Shown here: piece after piece, positions 47,962-54,162 of the stretch
Layout of the letters: each line of letters starts with the position of its first letter
How positions within the stretch are numbered: the stretch's first letter is position 1
Source of the DNA: a virus
Virus record (IMG/VR): IMGVR_UViG_3300028563_000014
Coordinates: 23,463-87,462 of that record
Direction: 5' to 3' (one strand)
Length of the DNA: 64,000 bases
The notes under the pieces: generated by a model
What the model saw: the letters and a program-made list of their open reading frames with translations, nothing else
What the model was told of the DNA's origin: nothing
Database searches by the model: none
Translations under genes and position numbers: made by a program

Positions 47962-48485
47962 AATGGCACGTCGTCGTTGTCATCGATTCCGCCAGACCGA
48001 GCGTCAGTGCCGACGTTCGGCTTCTCCTCCTCGTCGCGCGCCGCCGCGCCAGACCCGCGCCAGCCCTTCATCTTCGCGAGCCATGGGAATACGTGGAGCT
48101 CGCCGCGGTCGCCGTCCCCCTGGACCGGGCTGTCCTTGTGGATCCCCTTCGTCGGGCACCACTCCTCGGACCCGCTGGGCAGCCGGATCTTCAGGGCCTT
48201 CGCGCTCTCCTTCAGGCACACCACGTCGGCCAGGACGACTACGTCCGGCGGTGCATCGTCCTCCTCGGCCCACTGGTCGACGATCCACTGGCTGACCTCT
48301 AGGTCGAACGGCACGCCCTCGTCCGGGAACTCGAAGTCCGCCGGCACCTGGGAGCGCGGGACGAACCGCTCCGTCCCGTCAGCAAAGCGGCAGAGCATCG
48401 ACCGCTCCTGCTTCTCCGGCGGGCGCCGGTCGATCACCTGCACGTTCTCGAACTCGACCGTAGGGTCTCCGTCTTTCAGCGGCAT
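47958..48485 (-). CDS. Protein with an SSB-like acidic C-terminal tip
   Basis: 175 residues, ending GGIDDNDDVPF, close to the DDDIPF tail by which bacterial SSB recruits partners. The body is beta-rich (TVEFENVQVIDRRP; ADGTERFVPRSQVPADFEFP; DDAPPDVVVLADVVCLKESA) and may be an OB-like fold, though not clearly. It follows a copy of the CGGACAATGATC motif. Candidate phage single-strand-binding or SSB-decoy protein. Confidence 0.6.
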   Translation of the reverse strand: MPLKDGDPTVEFENVQVIDRRPPEKQERSMLCRFADGTERFVPRSQVPADFEFPDEGVPFDLEVSQWIVDQWAEEDDAPPDVVVLADVVCLKESAKALKIRLPSGSEEWCPTKGIHKDSPVQGDGDRGELHVFPWLAKMKGWRGSGAAARDEEEKPNVGTDARSGGIDDNDDVPF

Positions 48486-48505
48486 CGCGTTTTTCCCTTC
48501 ACGAG

Positions 48506-48517
48506 GATCATTGTCCG
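48506..48517 (-). repeat. CGGACAATGATC motif, copy A
   Basis: CGGACAATGATC between two genes, just after the stop at 48523. It continues CTCGTGAAGGGAAAAACG, resembling copy C downstream sequence. An ATG within it opens an 11-codon frame starting MILVKG. Confidence 0.5.
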
Positions 48518-48522
48518 ACGAG

Positions 48523-48789
48523 TCACCGGCTGCCCACTATCTGCCCGACCCACGCGCTGCGGCCGCCCGTCTTGCACCCGGGGCACGGGTGCTCGACCAC
48601 GAACAGACTGCGCAGGTCGTTCGTCCTCCTAGGCGGGTCGACCGCACCGCAGAACGCGACCCGCGCCTCGCCCGCCCGGTGCGCCGGCAGGATGCGCGGT
48701 ACCCAGTGCATCGGCTCCGGCGGCGGGGCCGGCGGCGCCTGGCGCGGCTTTCCGCGGAACAGGCGCGCCAGGAAGGACGGGAGCTTCAC
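48523..48789 (-). CDS. KLPxFLARxFR paralogue 1 with a Cys pair
   Basis: 88 residues from GTG 48787-48789, which overlaps the previous TGA (GTGA). Begins MKLPSFLARLFRGK, an amphipathic basic helix shared with the next upstream gene, then a Pro-rich linker and HPCPGCKTGGRSAW with two close cysteines. Probably a small zinc-binding or membrane-touching protein; function unknown. Confidence 0.6.
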   Translation of the reverse strand: MKLPSFLARLFRGKPRQAPPAPPPEPMHWVPRILPAHRAGEARVAFCGAVDPPRRTNDLRSLFVVEHPCPGCKTGGRSAWVGQIVGSR

Positions 48790-49070
48790 TGATCCGCCCT
48801 CCCCTCTTCCGCCGCGCGGCACGTCCTGCAGTGCAGGCGGCAATACTCCTTATGCCCGGGCGCGGTCCCTGCGGACAACGGGCACCCGGCCTCGGAGCAC
48901 GCTCCGCCCTCCCGGCCTTCTAATATCCTGGATCCGCACGTGCACGGCGGTAACGACGTGATGTCTCGCCGGCCGCACCTGCGGCAGAGCCAGTAATCGT
49001 GGTCTGCGTTGATTCCGTCGCCCGTCATACGACGCCGGAAGAAGCGCGCCAGGAAGCCTGGGAGCTTCAC
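48786..49070 (-). CDS. KLPxFLARxFR paralogue 2, Cys-rich
   Basis: 94 residues from GTG 49068-49070 overlapping the methyltransferase stop (GTGA). Begins MKLPGFLARFFRRR as the sister gene does, then a zinc-ribbon-like series CRRCG, PCTCGS, CSEAGC, CRLHCRTC. The shared N-terminus with different C-terminal parts suggests a targeting helix placed on different zinc modules. Confidence 0.65.
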   Translation of the reverse strand: MKLPGFLARFFRRRMTGDGINADHDYWLCRRCGRRDITSLPPCTCGSRILEGREGGACSEAGCPLSAGTAPGHKEYCRLHCRTCRAAEEGRADQ

Positions 49071-49549
49071 TCGGGCCTCTTCCAGTCCAGCCAGCGCCAG
49101 GGCTCGAGGCCCGAATACCCCTCGGGCGTGAACAGGGACAGCATCAGGTCCTTCGGGTACGGGTCCTTCTCGCCCGCGAACGTCAGGCGCGGCGCGATCC
49201 CGAAGACGTACGCCTTGCCGTGCACGTGCTCCCGGTACCAGGCGGAGCCGATGCTGGCCGGGGTGAGCATCGCGATCTTGGCGCCGCGCGCGCTCTCCTC
49301 CGCGCATTTCTTCGCCCAAGGGGCGATGTCGGCGAACGGAGGGTTCAGCCAGAGCAGCCTCCCGCCTCTCCAGTGCAGCGCCCACGGATACGAGAGCGCA
49401 TCGTCCTTCTCGGTGTAATAGCTGGCGTGGACGGCGTTCTCGTGGCTCGCGGCGAGGTCATGGACGATCTCTCCGAACCGCCGTTGCACCGCGTCCAGGA
49501 ACGGCCTCGGCGTCCCGTAGTCTTGTCGACTTTGCCCCCGCTTGCTCAT
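49067..49549 (-). CDS. Dam-like DNA N6-adenine methyltransferase
   Basis: 160 residues. ATG 49547-49549 overlaps the previous TGA (ATGA). DYGTPRPFLDAVQRRF at the start is the phage Dam-like opening, LLWLNPPFADIAPWAKKCAE carries the NPPF catalytic motif, and ARGAKIAMLTPASIGSAWYR follows. Small phage methyltransferases of this family protect phage DNA or alter its signals. The motif is for exocyclic amino methylation, so it is not the cytosine-C5 enzyme the TET pathway would need. Confidence 0.8.
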   Translation of the reverse strand: MSKRGQSRQDYGTPRPFLDAVQRRFGEIVHDLAASHENAVHASYYTEKDDALSYPWALHWRGGRLLWLNPPFADIAPWAKKCAEESARGAKIAMLTPASIGSAWYREHVHGKAYVFGIAPRLTFAGEKDPYPKDLMLSLFTPEGYSGLEPWRWLDWKRPE

Positions 49550-50181
49550 GCGTCTACCTCCAGCGAGGCTAGGATCCGGTCGCGCGCCACGTTCAGTTCC
49601 TTCAGCTTTTCCTCCGCCGCCTTCTTCGCGGCGTCGCAACTCGCCTGGTCCGGGTGCCCGTAGAACATCACCAGCGCCCGGTGCGCCGCCTTCACCAACG
49701 CGGCCGGCGCGGACGGGAGCAGGTGCAGCGCGCGCCAGTCCTCCGGCTGGACGGCGTTCCCGCGGCGCGGAGGAGGCGGGGGCGCCTGACGTTTTTGGCG
49801 CACGTAGCTGTCGGCGAAGTCGGCGAATCCGTGGAAGCGAGGACCAGGAGGCGGATCGTTGAACGGGCCGCGACTTGCCCCCCCGAACGGGTCCTCGTCG
49901 TCGACGCCGGACTTCTTCTGCTCGGCGACCACCCGCTTGCCGAGAAGCGGGTCGCGCATCAGCTCCCACCCGTGCAGCTCCGCCCCCTCACCCAGCAACG
50001 TGTGAAACGCCTCCCAGACAGAATCTCTTACGAACCAGACGCAGAGGCCCGGCCACCACATACGGCTCTTCGCCGGCACCGCCTTGAACATCGCGACTAG
50101 CCGCTGGTCGAACCGGAAGGCGTAGGCCGTCCACTTCTCCCCGTCATTCAGCTTCACCCGCGACCACCGGATCGTCATCAC
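49546..50181 (-). CDS. HARP-like and J-domain-like protein
   Basis: 211 residues, GTG 50179-50181 overlapping the previous stop; ATG one codon later is an alternative. The N-terminal region (AYAFRFDQRLVAMFKAVPAK then WWPGLCVWFVRDSVWEAFHT) resembles the HARP fold that binds forked or single-strand DNA. The C-terminal DWRALHLLPSAPAALVKAAH and FYGHPDQ with a following amphipathic helix resemble a DnaJ J-domain, including HPD. A phage J-like protein could recruit host Hsp70 to replication or assembly; both halves are weak matches. Confidence 0.55.
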   Translation of the reverse strand: MMTIRWSRVKLNDGEKWTAYAFRFDQRLVAMFKAVPAKSRMWWPGLCVWFVRDSVWEAFHTLLGEGAELHGWELMRDPLLGKRVVAEQKKSGVDDEDPFGGASRGPFNDPPPGPRFHGFADFADSYVRQKRQAPPPPPRRGNAVQPEDWRALHLLPSAPAALVKAAHRALVMFYGHPDQASCDAAKKAAEEKLKELNVARDRILASLEVDA

Positions 50182-50834
50182 GGCCTAGTGACCTCCGCCC
50201 GCGGCGTGATTCCCCATCGCGCGCGCCGGAAGTCGTCCTCCTGTTTCGCCAGCTCGGCATCGGACGCCAACTCGAGCGGCGGCCCCTCTGCAGGCTGCCA
50301 GTCGCCGCGCTCGTAGCGCAGGAAGAACGTCGCCGCCTGGAACGCGTCGCGCGCCAAGACGACCTGGCGGAACGTCTTCACGTCGTAGATCTTCCAGGCC
50401 GCATCAGCCGAGGGCGGCGCCGCCACGACGCAGACGCGGAGCCCCAGCACCGCGCCGACCCGCATGAGCGTCCGGCAGACCAGCTCGACGAACTCGAACC
50501 CGGTGCCCGCCTGGTCCCACCGCGGGTGCAGGTGGTGCCCGCGCCGGTCGACCACGTTCAAGTGCGGCCGGCTCCACGAGTCGTACCAGCGCCCGTCATC
50601 GATGGCCAGCAGGAACCCGTCCTCGAACCCACTCCGCCGCTGCGGATTCCAGGCAGCGTCAGCCAGGACGAACCGAGCTGCGCGCCGGGCGATCCCGCGC
50701 AGCGTCCGACACCGCTCGGCGCCCCAGCGCGCGAGCGCCGCGGGCGCGTCCTCCAAGTACTCGCGTCCCTCCTCCGCGCCCAGCTCCTTCCCGTTCTCGC
50801 GGTCGAAGCGCGGGTCGATGCGGCCCCGGCTCAC
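50178..50834 (-). CDS. Hypothetical protein
   Basis: 218 residues, GTG 50832-50834 overlapping the previous stop (GTGA). Has ARRAARFVLADAAWNPQRRS, a WSRPHLNVVDRRGHHLHPRW segment rich in aromatic and histidine residues and EFVELVCRTLMRVGAVLGLR. No family recognised. Confidence 0.65.
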   Translation of the reverse strand: MSRGRIDPRFDRENGKELGAEEGREYLEDAPAALARWGAERCRTLRGIARRAARFVLADAAWNPQRRSGFEDGFLLAIDDGRWYDSWSRPHLNVVDRRGHHLHPRWDQAGTGFEFVELVCRTLMRVGAVLGLRVCVVAAPPSADAAWKIYDVKTFRQVVLARDAFQAATFFLRYERGDWQPAEGPPLELASDAELAKQEDDFRRARWGITPRAEVTRP

Positions 50835-51076
50835 GGGGAGACCTCGCCCTCGGTTTCAACCCGGTTCCGGCTGCGGAGCCCGTCCTCTAGCACGCCCAGG
50901 ACGCGCACCTGCTCCTTGTGCCCGGCGCCGTACGCGGCCAGCTGGCCCAGCAGCCACTCCTTGCAGCCGGCCGGCCAGCCGCCGGCACCGAACTTGAACT
51001 CCTTGTGTCCGCCGACGGTCAGGTTCCAGCTCGTCTTCCCGCCCGGGGACTTCTCGACGATGACCGGAATCTTCAC
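50831..51076 (-). CDS. Small hypothetical protein
   Basis: 81 residues, GTG 51074-51076 overlapping the previous stop. VIVEKSPGGKTSWNLTVGGH and FGAGGWPAGCKEWLLGQLAA suggest a small alpha/beta fold. No family recognised; part of a chain of GTGA-coupled genes. Confidence 0.6.
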   Translation of the reverse strand: MKIPVIVEKSPGGKTSWNLTVGGHKEFKFGAGGWPAGCKEWLLGQLAAYGAGHKEQVRVLGVLEDGLRSRNRVETEGEVSP

Positions 51077-51399
51077 CGGTCCACCGCCACGCGCACGGCC
51101 AAGTGAAACAGGCCCGGGTGGGCGAAGTCGCCCGCGTCGCAGTCGCTGGCGGGCTTCCCGGTCACGTCGAGACGCGCGTCCACCAGCTTGCCGATCACGA
51201 AGCCCGGACCGTCGTTGGCGTCCTCCGGGCGGTTCACCCGAACGTGGACCCAGTATTGCCCGTCCGTCGTCCGGACCACGTCCACGTCGCCCCCGGGGAA
51301 CGCCACCCGGAAGCTCTCCGGCTCCGGGTTGCGCTTGTCGCCGCAGAGCCGCACGCCCTGGACCTTCGAGCCGAAGTCCTGGACCACCAGACGCTTCAC
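51073..51399 (-). CDS. Small hypothetical beta-rich protein
   Basis: 108 residues from GTG 51397-51399, chosen for its GTGA overlap with the upstream microprotein stop. MKRLVVQDFGSKVQGVRLCG, then SFRVAFPGGDVDVVRTTDGQ and a C-terminal GLFHLAVRVAVDR: repeated strands of one small beta-fold. No family recognised. Confidence 0.6.
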   Translation of the reverse strand: MKRLVVQDFGSKVQGVRLCGDKRNPEPESFRVAFPGGDVDVVRTTDGQYWVHVRVNRPEDANDGPGFVIGKLVDARLDVTGKPASDCDAGDFAHPGLFHLAVRVAVDR

Positions 51400-51506
51400 G
51401 AGAACACCGCCACCAGGAGCCCGAGAGCGCGAGCCCCCAGATCGCCGAGCTCCTCCACCAAGCCGAGCGCGAGCACCGCGCCGGCTACGATCGCCAGTTT
51501 TTTCAT
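51396..51506 (-). CDS. 36-residue membrane or exported microprotein
   Basis: ATG 51504-51506 with a GGAAGGG Shine-Dalgarno five bases upstream. MKKLAIVAGAVLALGLVEEL is a hydrophobic segment with a basic start, and a second hydrophobic stretch ends the protein (RALGLLVAVFS). Its TGA overlaps the next GTG. Small holin-like or toxin-like membrane peptides look like this, but evidence is only the composition. Confidence 0.6.
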   Translation of the reverse strand: MKKLAIVAGAVLALGLVEELGDLGARALGLLVAVFS

Positions 51507-51543
51507 GTCCCTTCCTACCTTTCGAGAGCGTGTCCACCGCTCC

Positions 51544-51588
51544 AGCCGAACCCGGGGCACCGCCTTGATGGAATCCCCGGGGCCGGCT
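51544..51588 (-). terminator. Stem-loop between microprotein operons
   Basis: Arms AGCCGGCCCCGGGG and CCCCGGGTTCGGCT pair at 12 of 14 positions around a 17-base loop, after the stop at 51614. No T run follows. Candidate terminator or attenuator for the 51.6-52.2 kb genes. Confidence 0.4.
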
Positions 51589-51613
51589 GCAACGCTAGGA
51601 TCCTTGCCAGCTC

Positions 51614-51805
51614 CTACGGGGCGTTACCCCCTTGGGCGCCTTGCGGCTCCCGCTGTGGACCGCCCGGGGGGGAAAGGACAGACCTCTCGCCGGACGTGCA
51701 AGACCGAAACTCAGGGATGCCGGCGCGCCGGTCGGCCGCCGCCTGCGCCGCCTCTAAGTCCTCCAGGACGGCGTGGACCCATGACGGGAGCGGCTCGCCG
51801 TCCAT
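51614..51805 (-). CDS. 63-residue protein
   Basis: ATG 51803-51805 overlaps the preceding TAA (TAATG) and GGAGGTGGGG lies just upstream. MDGEPLPSWVHAVLEDLEAA is a helical N-terminus; the rest is Ser/Pro/Gly-rich and disordered. Function unknown. Confidence 0.55.
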   Translation of the reverse strand: MDGEPLPSWVHAVLEDLEAAQAAADRRAGIPEFRSCTSGERSVLSPPGGPQREPQGAQGGNAP

Positions 51806-51894
51806 TACCCCACCTCCGTTTCTGCCAGCAATCGCTTGAGGCGGGCGGCGACGTCCAGTCCCTCCGGCCAGGCGCGGACAGCGCAGGGGGCCAT
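51805..51894 (-). CDS. 29-residue microprotein
   Basis: ATG 51892-51894 overlaps the previous TAA (TAATG) and its own TAA overlaps the next ATG in the same way, so three genes are chained by TAATG. MAPCAVRAWPEGLDVAARLK then RLLAETEVG, one amphipathic helix. Function unknown. Confidence 0.5.
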   Translation of the reverse strand: MAPCAVRAWPEGLDVAARLKRLLAETEVG

Positions 51895-52181
51895 TACGCC
51901 ACCGCCTCCGCGTCAACTGAATAGTCCTGGTAGGCGCCGGCGCAAAAGGCGTCCCAGAGCTCGACCTGGACCTGCTGAACAATCGAGTCTCGGTCGTCGG
52001 ACTCCGTCGCCGCGTCCCACTCGTACAACCACGCGCCGGTGCGTGGCCCCTCGGATACCTCGATCTCTGCGCCAGGGAATTGTTTCGCCAGCTCAGTCGC
52101 GACGAATTCCGGATAGTGCTCGGCCTCGGGAAACGCGACGTCTCCGTCGTAGGCGGTGGTCTCAACGCTGATCTTCTTCAT
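51894..52181 (-). CDS. Small protein, first gene of the 52.2 kb operon
   Basis: 95 residues from ATG 52179-52181, with GAGAGGA Shine-Dalgarno upstream. MKKISVETTAYDGDVAFPEA, then VATELAKQFPGAEIEVSEGP and SIVQQVQVELWDAFCAGAYQ: a ferredoxin-like alpha/beta pattern. Codons have a less strict GC bias than the neighbours. First gene after the AT-rich promoter region. Function unknown. Confidence 0.65.
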   Translation of the reverse strand: MKKISVETTAYDGDVAFPEAEHYPEFVATELAKQFPGAEIEVSEGPRTGAWLYEWDAATESDDRDSIVQQVQVELWDAFCAGAYQDYSVDAEAVA

Positions 52182-52227
52182 GGTCCTCTCTACCTTTCCG
52201 GGGTCCGGGTCCAACCGGCCCAACGGA

Positions 52228-52268
52228 TCTATATCTACCGTAATTAAAACCTAAACGCAAACAAAATC
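52228..52268 (-). promoter_or_regulatory. AT-rich promoter region for the 52.2 kb operon
   Basis: The minus-strand sequence reads TTGTTTGCGTTTAGG, then TTTTAATTACGG, then TAGATATAGATCC. A TAGATA or TATAGA -10 with a TTTGCG or TTGCGT -35 at a 17-18 base spacing is possible. It is the only strongly AT-rich stretch in this part of the window, and it follows a terminator and precedes the gene at 52181. Confidence 0.6.
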
Positions 52269-52276
52269 GTCAGGGC

Positions 52277-52307
52277 GCCGGGGGGAGCCGTTTGTAGCTC
52301 CCCCGGC
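52277..52307 (-). terminator. Intrinsic terminator after the 52328 gene
   Basis: Arms GCCGGGGGAGC and GCTCCCCCCGGC (one extra C) around a TACAAACG loop, followed on the minus strand by a T-rich GATTTTGTTTG. It begins 20 bases after the stop of the coiled-coil gene and separates it from the AT-rich promoter. Confidence 0.8.
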
Positions 52308-52327
52308 TGACCCGCCCAGGCCGCGCC

Positions 52328-52771
52328 CTACTCCTTCACCTTCTTCGGGCGCCCGCGCTTTTTCGGGGCCGGCTCCTCGTCCTCGCCGCCGCCATCGCCC
52401 GAGGCGCCGTCGAACATCTCGTCCTGCGTCTCCTCGATCGACATCGTCCGCTCGGTGCCCGGAACCATCTCGCCCGTGTCCGCGCGCTCGATGTGCACCT
52501 TCTTCCGACGGAAGTCCTTCACCGTCACGCAGTCGACCTTGCGCTCCTCCGTCTCCGCGTCCAGCTCATCGAGCAGGACGTCGAGCTCGGCCACCACCAG
52601 GGACAGCTTCTCTTTGTGGCCGCGCGTGGCCTCCTTCATGTCGGCCTTGATCTTCTCGCGGTCCTTTTTTAGCTTCCCCGCTTTCTTGGACTTCTTGCGG
52701 ATCTCCGCTTCGGTGAGCGGGACCGGACAGGGGTGCTTGAAGGGCTTGGACATGGTGATGTCGTCGGGCAT
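52328..52771 (-). CDS. Coiled-coil protein with an AT-hook-like tail
   Basis: 147 residues. RKKSKKAGKLKKDREKIKAD through LVVAELDVLLDELDAETEER is a long charged coiled coil, followed by DCVTVKDFRRKKVHIERADT and an acidic stretch, ending APKKRGRPKKVKE with the RGRPKK AT-hook core. DNA binding in the minor groove by the tail is likely. It is the last gene before the terminator. Possible role in DNA condensation or Gam-like end binding. Confidence 0.65.
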   Translation of the reverse strand: MPDDITMSKPFKHPCPVPLTEAEIRKKSKKAGKLKKDREKIKADMKEATRGHKEKLSLVVAELDVLLDELDAETEERKVDCVTVKDFRRKKVHIERADTGEMVPGTERTMSIEETQDEMFDGASGDGGGEDEEPAPKKRGRPKKVKE

Positions 52772-52878
52772 GGGACCGTCTCCTCTCGTTCTGGGTTCTC
52801 TAGCCAGCGGATGATCTCCCCGACCTCGCCGGCGCGCAATTGCAATTCAGGACAGCGCTCTGTGTAAAACGGAGCGGC
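52772..52878 (-). other. Intergenic stretch without a recognised gene
   Basis: 107 bases between the coiled-coil gene and the helical gene at 52879. It contains a GAGAGGA Shine-Dalgarno for the downstream gene and a CAATTGCAATTG-like palindromic run (AATTGCAATT). No ORF of convincing size or promoter was seen. Confidence 0.5.
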
Positions 52879-53262
52879 TCACGACCGTGTCCGGCGGTGC
52901 TCTTCCTCGACCGCACGCTGGACGTTGTCCGCCACGCGCTGGACCCAGAACTCGCCTACCGCCTTCCCCGCCTGGAACAGCCGGCCCCGGACGTCCTCCT
53001 CCGGGTGGCCCTCGCAGATCGCCGCCAGCGCCCCCTGCACCATCACCGCGATCACCGCGTTGACGTCCATGGTGTTCTTGCCGACCTTGAAGTGCCCCTC
53101 GACCTCCTTGGTCAGCGACGACGCCTGCTCGAGCACGGAGGAGACGACGCCGAGCATGACGTCCTCCCGGTCCAGTTCCGGCACCAGCTCTTTCACCCGG
53201 GCGCCCAGGGCCATCGCCCGAGCCGCCTGCCGCTCGTTCACTTCCTTCGAATCTTCTTCCAT
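52879..53262 (-). CDS. Helical protein of unknown function
   Basis: 127 residues. MEEDSKEVNERQAARAMALG, then LVPELDREDVMLGVVSSVLE and DVNAVIAVMVQGALAAICEG: all-helical. It follows the terminase ATPase half by seven bases. Its start lies just behind motif copy B. A terminase-helper role is possible from position only. Confidence 0.6.
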   Translation of the reverse strand: MEEDSKEVNERQAARAMALGARVKELVPELDREDVMLGVVSSVLEQASSLTKEVEGHFKVGKNTMDVNAVIAVMVQGALAAICEGHPEEDVRGRLFQAGKAVGEFWVQRVADNVQRAVEEEHRRTRS

Positions 53263-53267
53263 GCCCA

Positions 53268-53279
53268 GATCATTGTCCG
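53268..53279 (-). repeat. CGGACAATGATC motif, copy B
   Basis: The TGA that ends the terminase ATPase gene lies inside this copy (CGGACAATGA), so the last residues of that protein (DGQ) are encoded by the motif. Confidence 0.5.
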
Positions 53280-54097
53280 TCCACCAGCATGTCAGCCATC
53301 ATCGCCGCGACCTCGCCCCGGTAGTCGCTGCCGGCGTTGTAGACCTCCTGCTCGTAGCCGGTCAGGTCCTCCTTCACTCGCTGCTCCAGCCAGACGAAGT
53401 CCCCCCGGGAGCGCATGGTGTAGCTGGCGTCGTCCAGGTCCCACGGGGTGGCGATCCAGAGCACCTTCCCCCGGGGCTCGAGACGGCTCATCCAGAGCGT
53501 CTCTACCTGGTGCTTGACCCGCTTCCGTTTCTCGTAGGTGGTGCAGTTCTCGATGTCGACGACGTCGTCGAACAAGATCGTCGTCGCGCGGCCGCCCGTC
53601 CCCTTCGAGTAGACGCCACGGGACTCCAGCGTCGGGTCGATGCCGTGGCCAACGCGCTCGGCGTAGAGCATGTGGTCGTTCCACTTCTCGCCGCGCTCGA
53701 CCCCCGGGAAGACAGCGCCGTAGGCCGGGCTCTCGATGATCTTCCGGCAGGACTGGAGCCGCTGGCTGGCGTGGCCGTCGCCGCTGCAGACGATCTTCAC
53801 CCGTTCCTGCGGATCCCGACCGACCAAGTACGTGATCAGTGGCACGCCGAAGCCCGACGATTTTCCAGACCCGAAATGGCTGAAGATCCCGGCGTGGAGC
53901 CCGCGCGACCAGGCGTAGCTCACGTGGGCGATCCAGGCCAGGTGCAGGTGGCTGTACTCGATCGGCTTGCCCTCGGCCGCGTCCCGGACGACCGTCGGCC
54001 CGAACCGGTGGAACCGCTCGCGCGCCGCCTTCAGCACGAGCTGCCGCCGGGCCTCGATCATCCGACCCCAGTCGGGGCCGACCGCCGGGGCGCTCAC
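53270..54097 (-). CDS. Large terminase, ATPase half (split TerL)
   Basis: 275 residues, GTG 54095-54097. HFGSGKSS at residues 74-81 is a Walker A variant, TTILFDDVVDIENCTTYEKR at 172-191 carries Walker B, and VLWIATPWDLDDASYTMRSR at 212-231 the coupling motif (ATPxxxxD). The protein stops shortly after this motif, with none of the nuclease acidic residues. The remaining nuclease domain is a separate gene at 38659-39447. In TerL the ATPase pumps DNA into the head. Confidence 0.85.
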   Translation of the reverse strand: MSAPAVGPDWGRMIEARRQLVLKAARERFHRFGPTVVRDAAEGKPIEYSHLHLAWIAHVSYAWSRGLHAGIFSHFGSGKSSGFGVPLITYLVGRDPQERVKIVCSGDGHASQRLQSCRKIIESPAYGAVFPGVERGEKWNDHMLYAERVGHGIDPTLESRGVYSKGTGGRATTILFDDVVDIENCTTYEKRKRVKHQVETLWMSRLEPRGKVLWIATPWDLDDASYTMRSRGDFVWLEQRVKEDLTGYEQEVYNAGSDYRGEVAAMMADMLVDGQ

Positions 54098-54162
54098 GAG
54101 CTTGGTATCCTGCTTCGCATCCGACCGACGATCGTAACCGACCAGACGCCCAGGAGGATCAC

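Noticed and set aside
47263-48792. Plus-strand 509-codon frame with apparent start
   Set aside because: Antisense to the zinc-knuckle and SSB-tip genes, which have coupled starts and proper codon bias on the minus strand.
49067-49549. Methyltransferase as the cytosine-C5 enzyme for the TET pathway
   Set aside because: It has the NPPF motif of amino-group methylases and the Dam-like opening; the PCQ and ENV motifs of C5 enzymes are absent.
38659-54097. Intein or intron as the cause of the split terminase
   Set aside because: No C-terminal Asn-Ser/Cys splice motif, no homing endonuclease (HNH, LAGLIDADG, GIY-YIG) and no group I-like structure were seen at either broken end.
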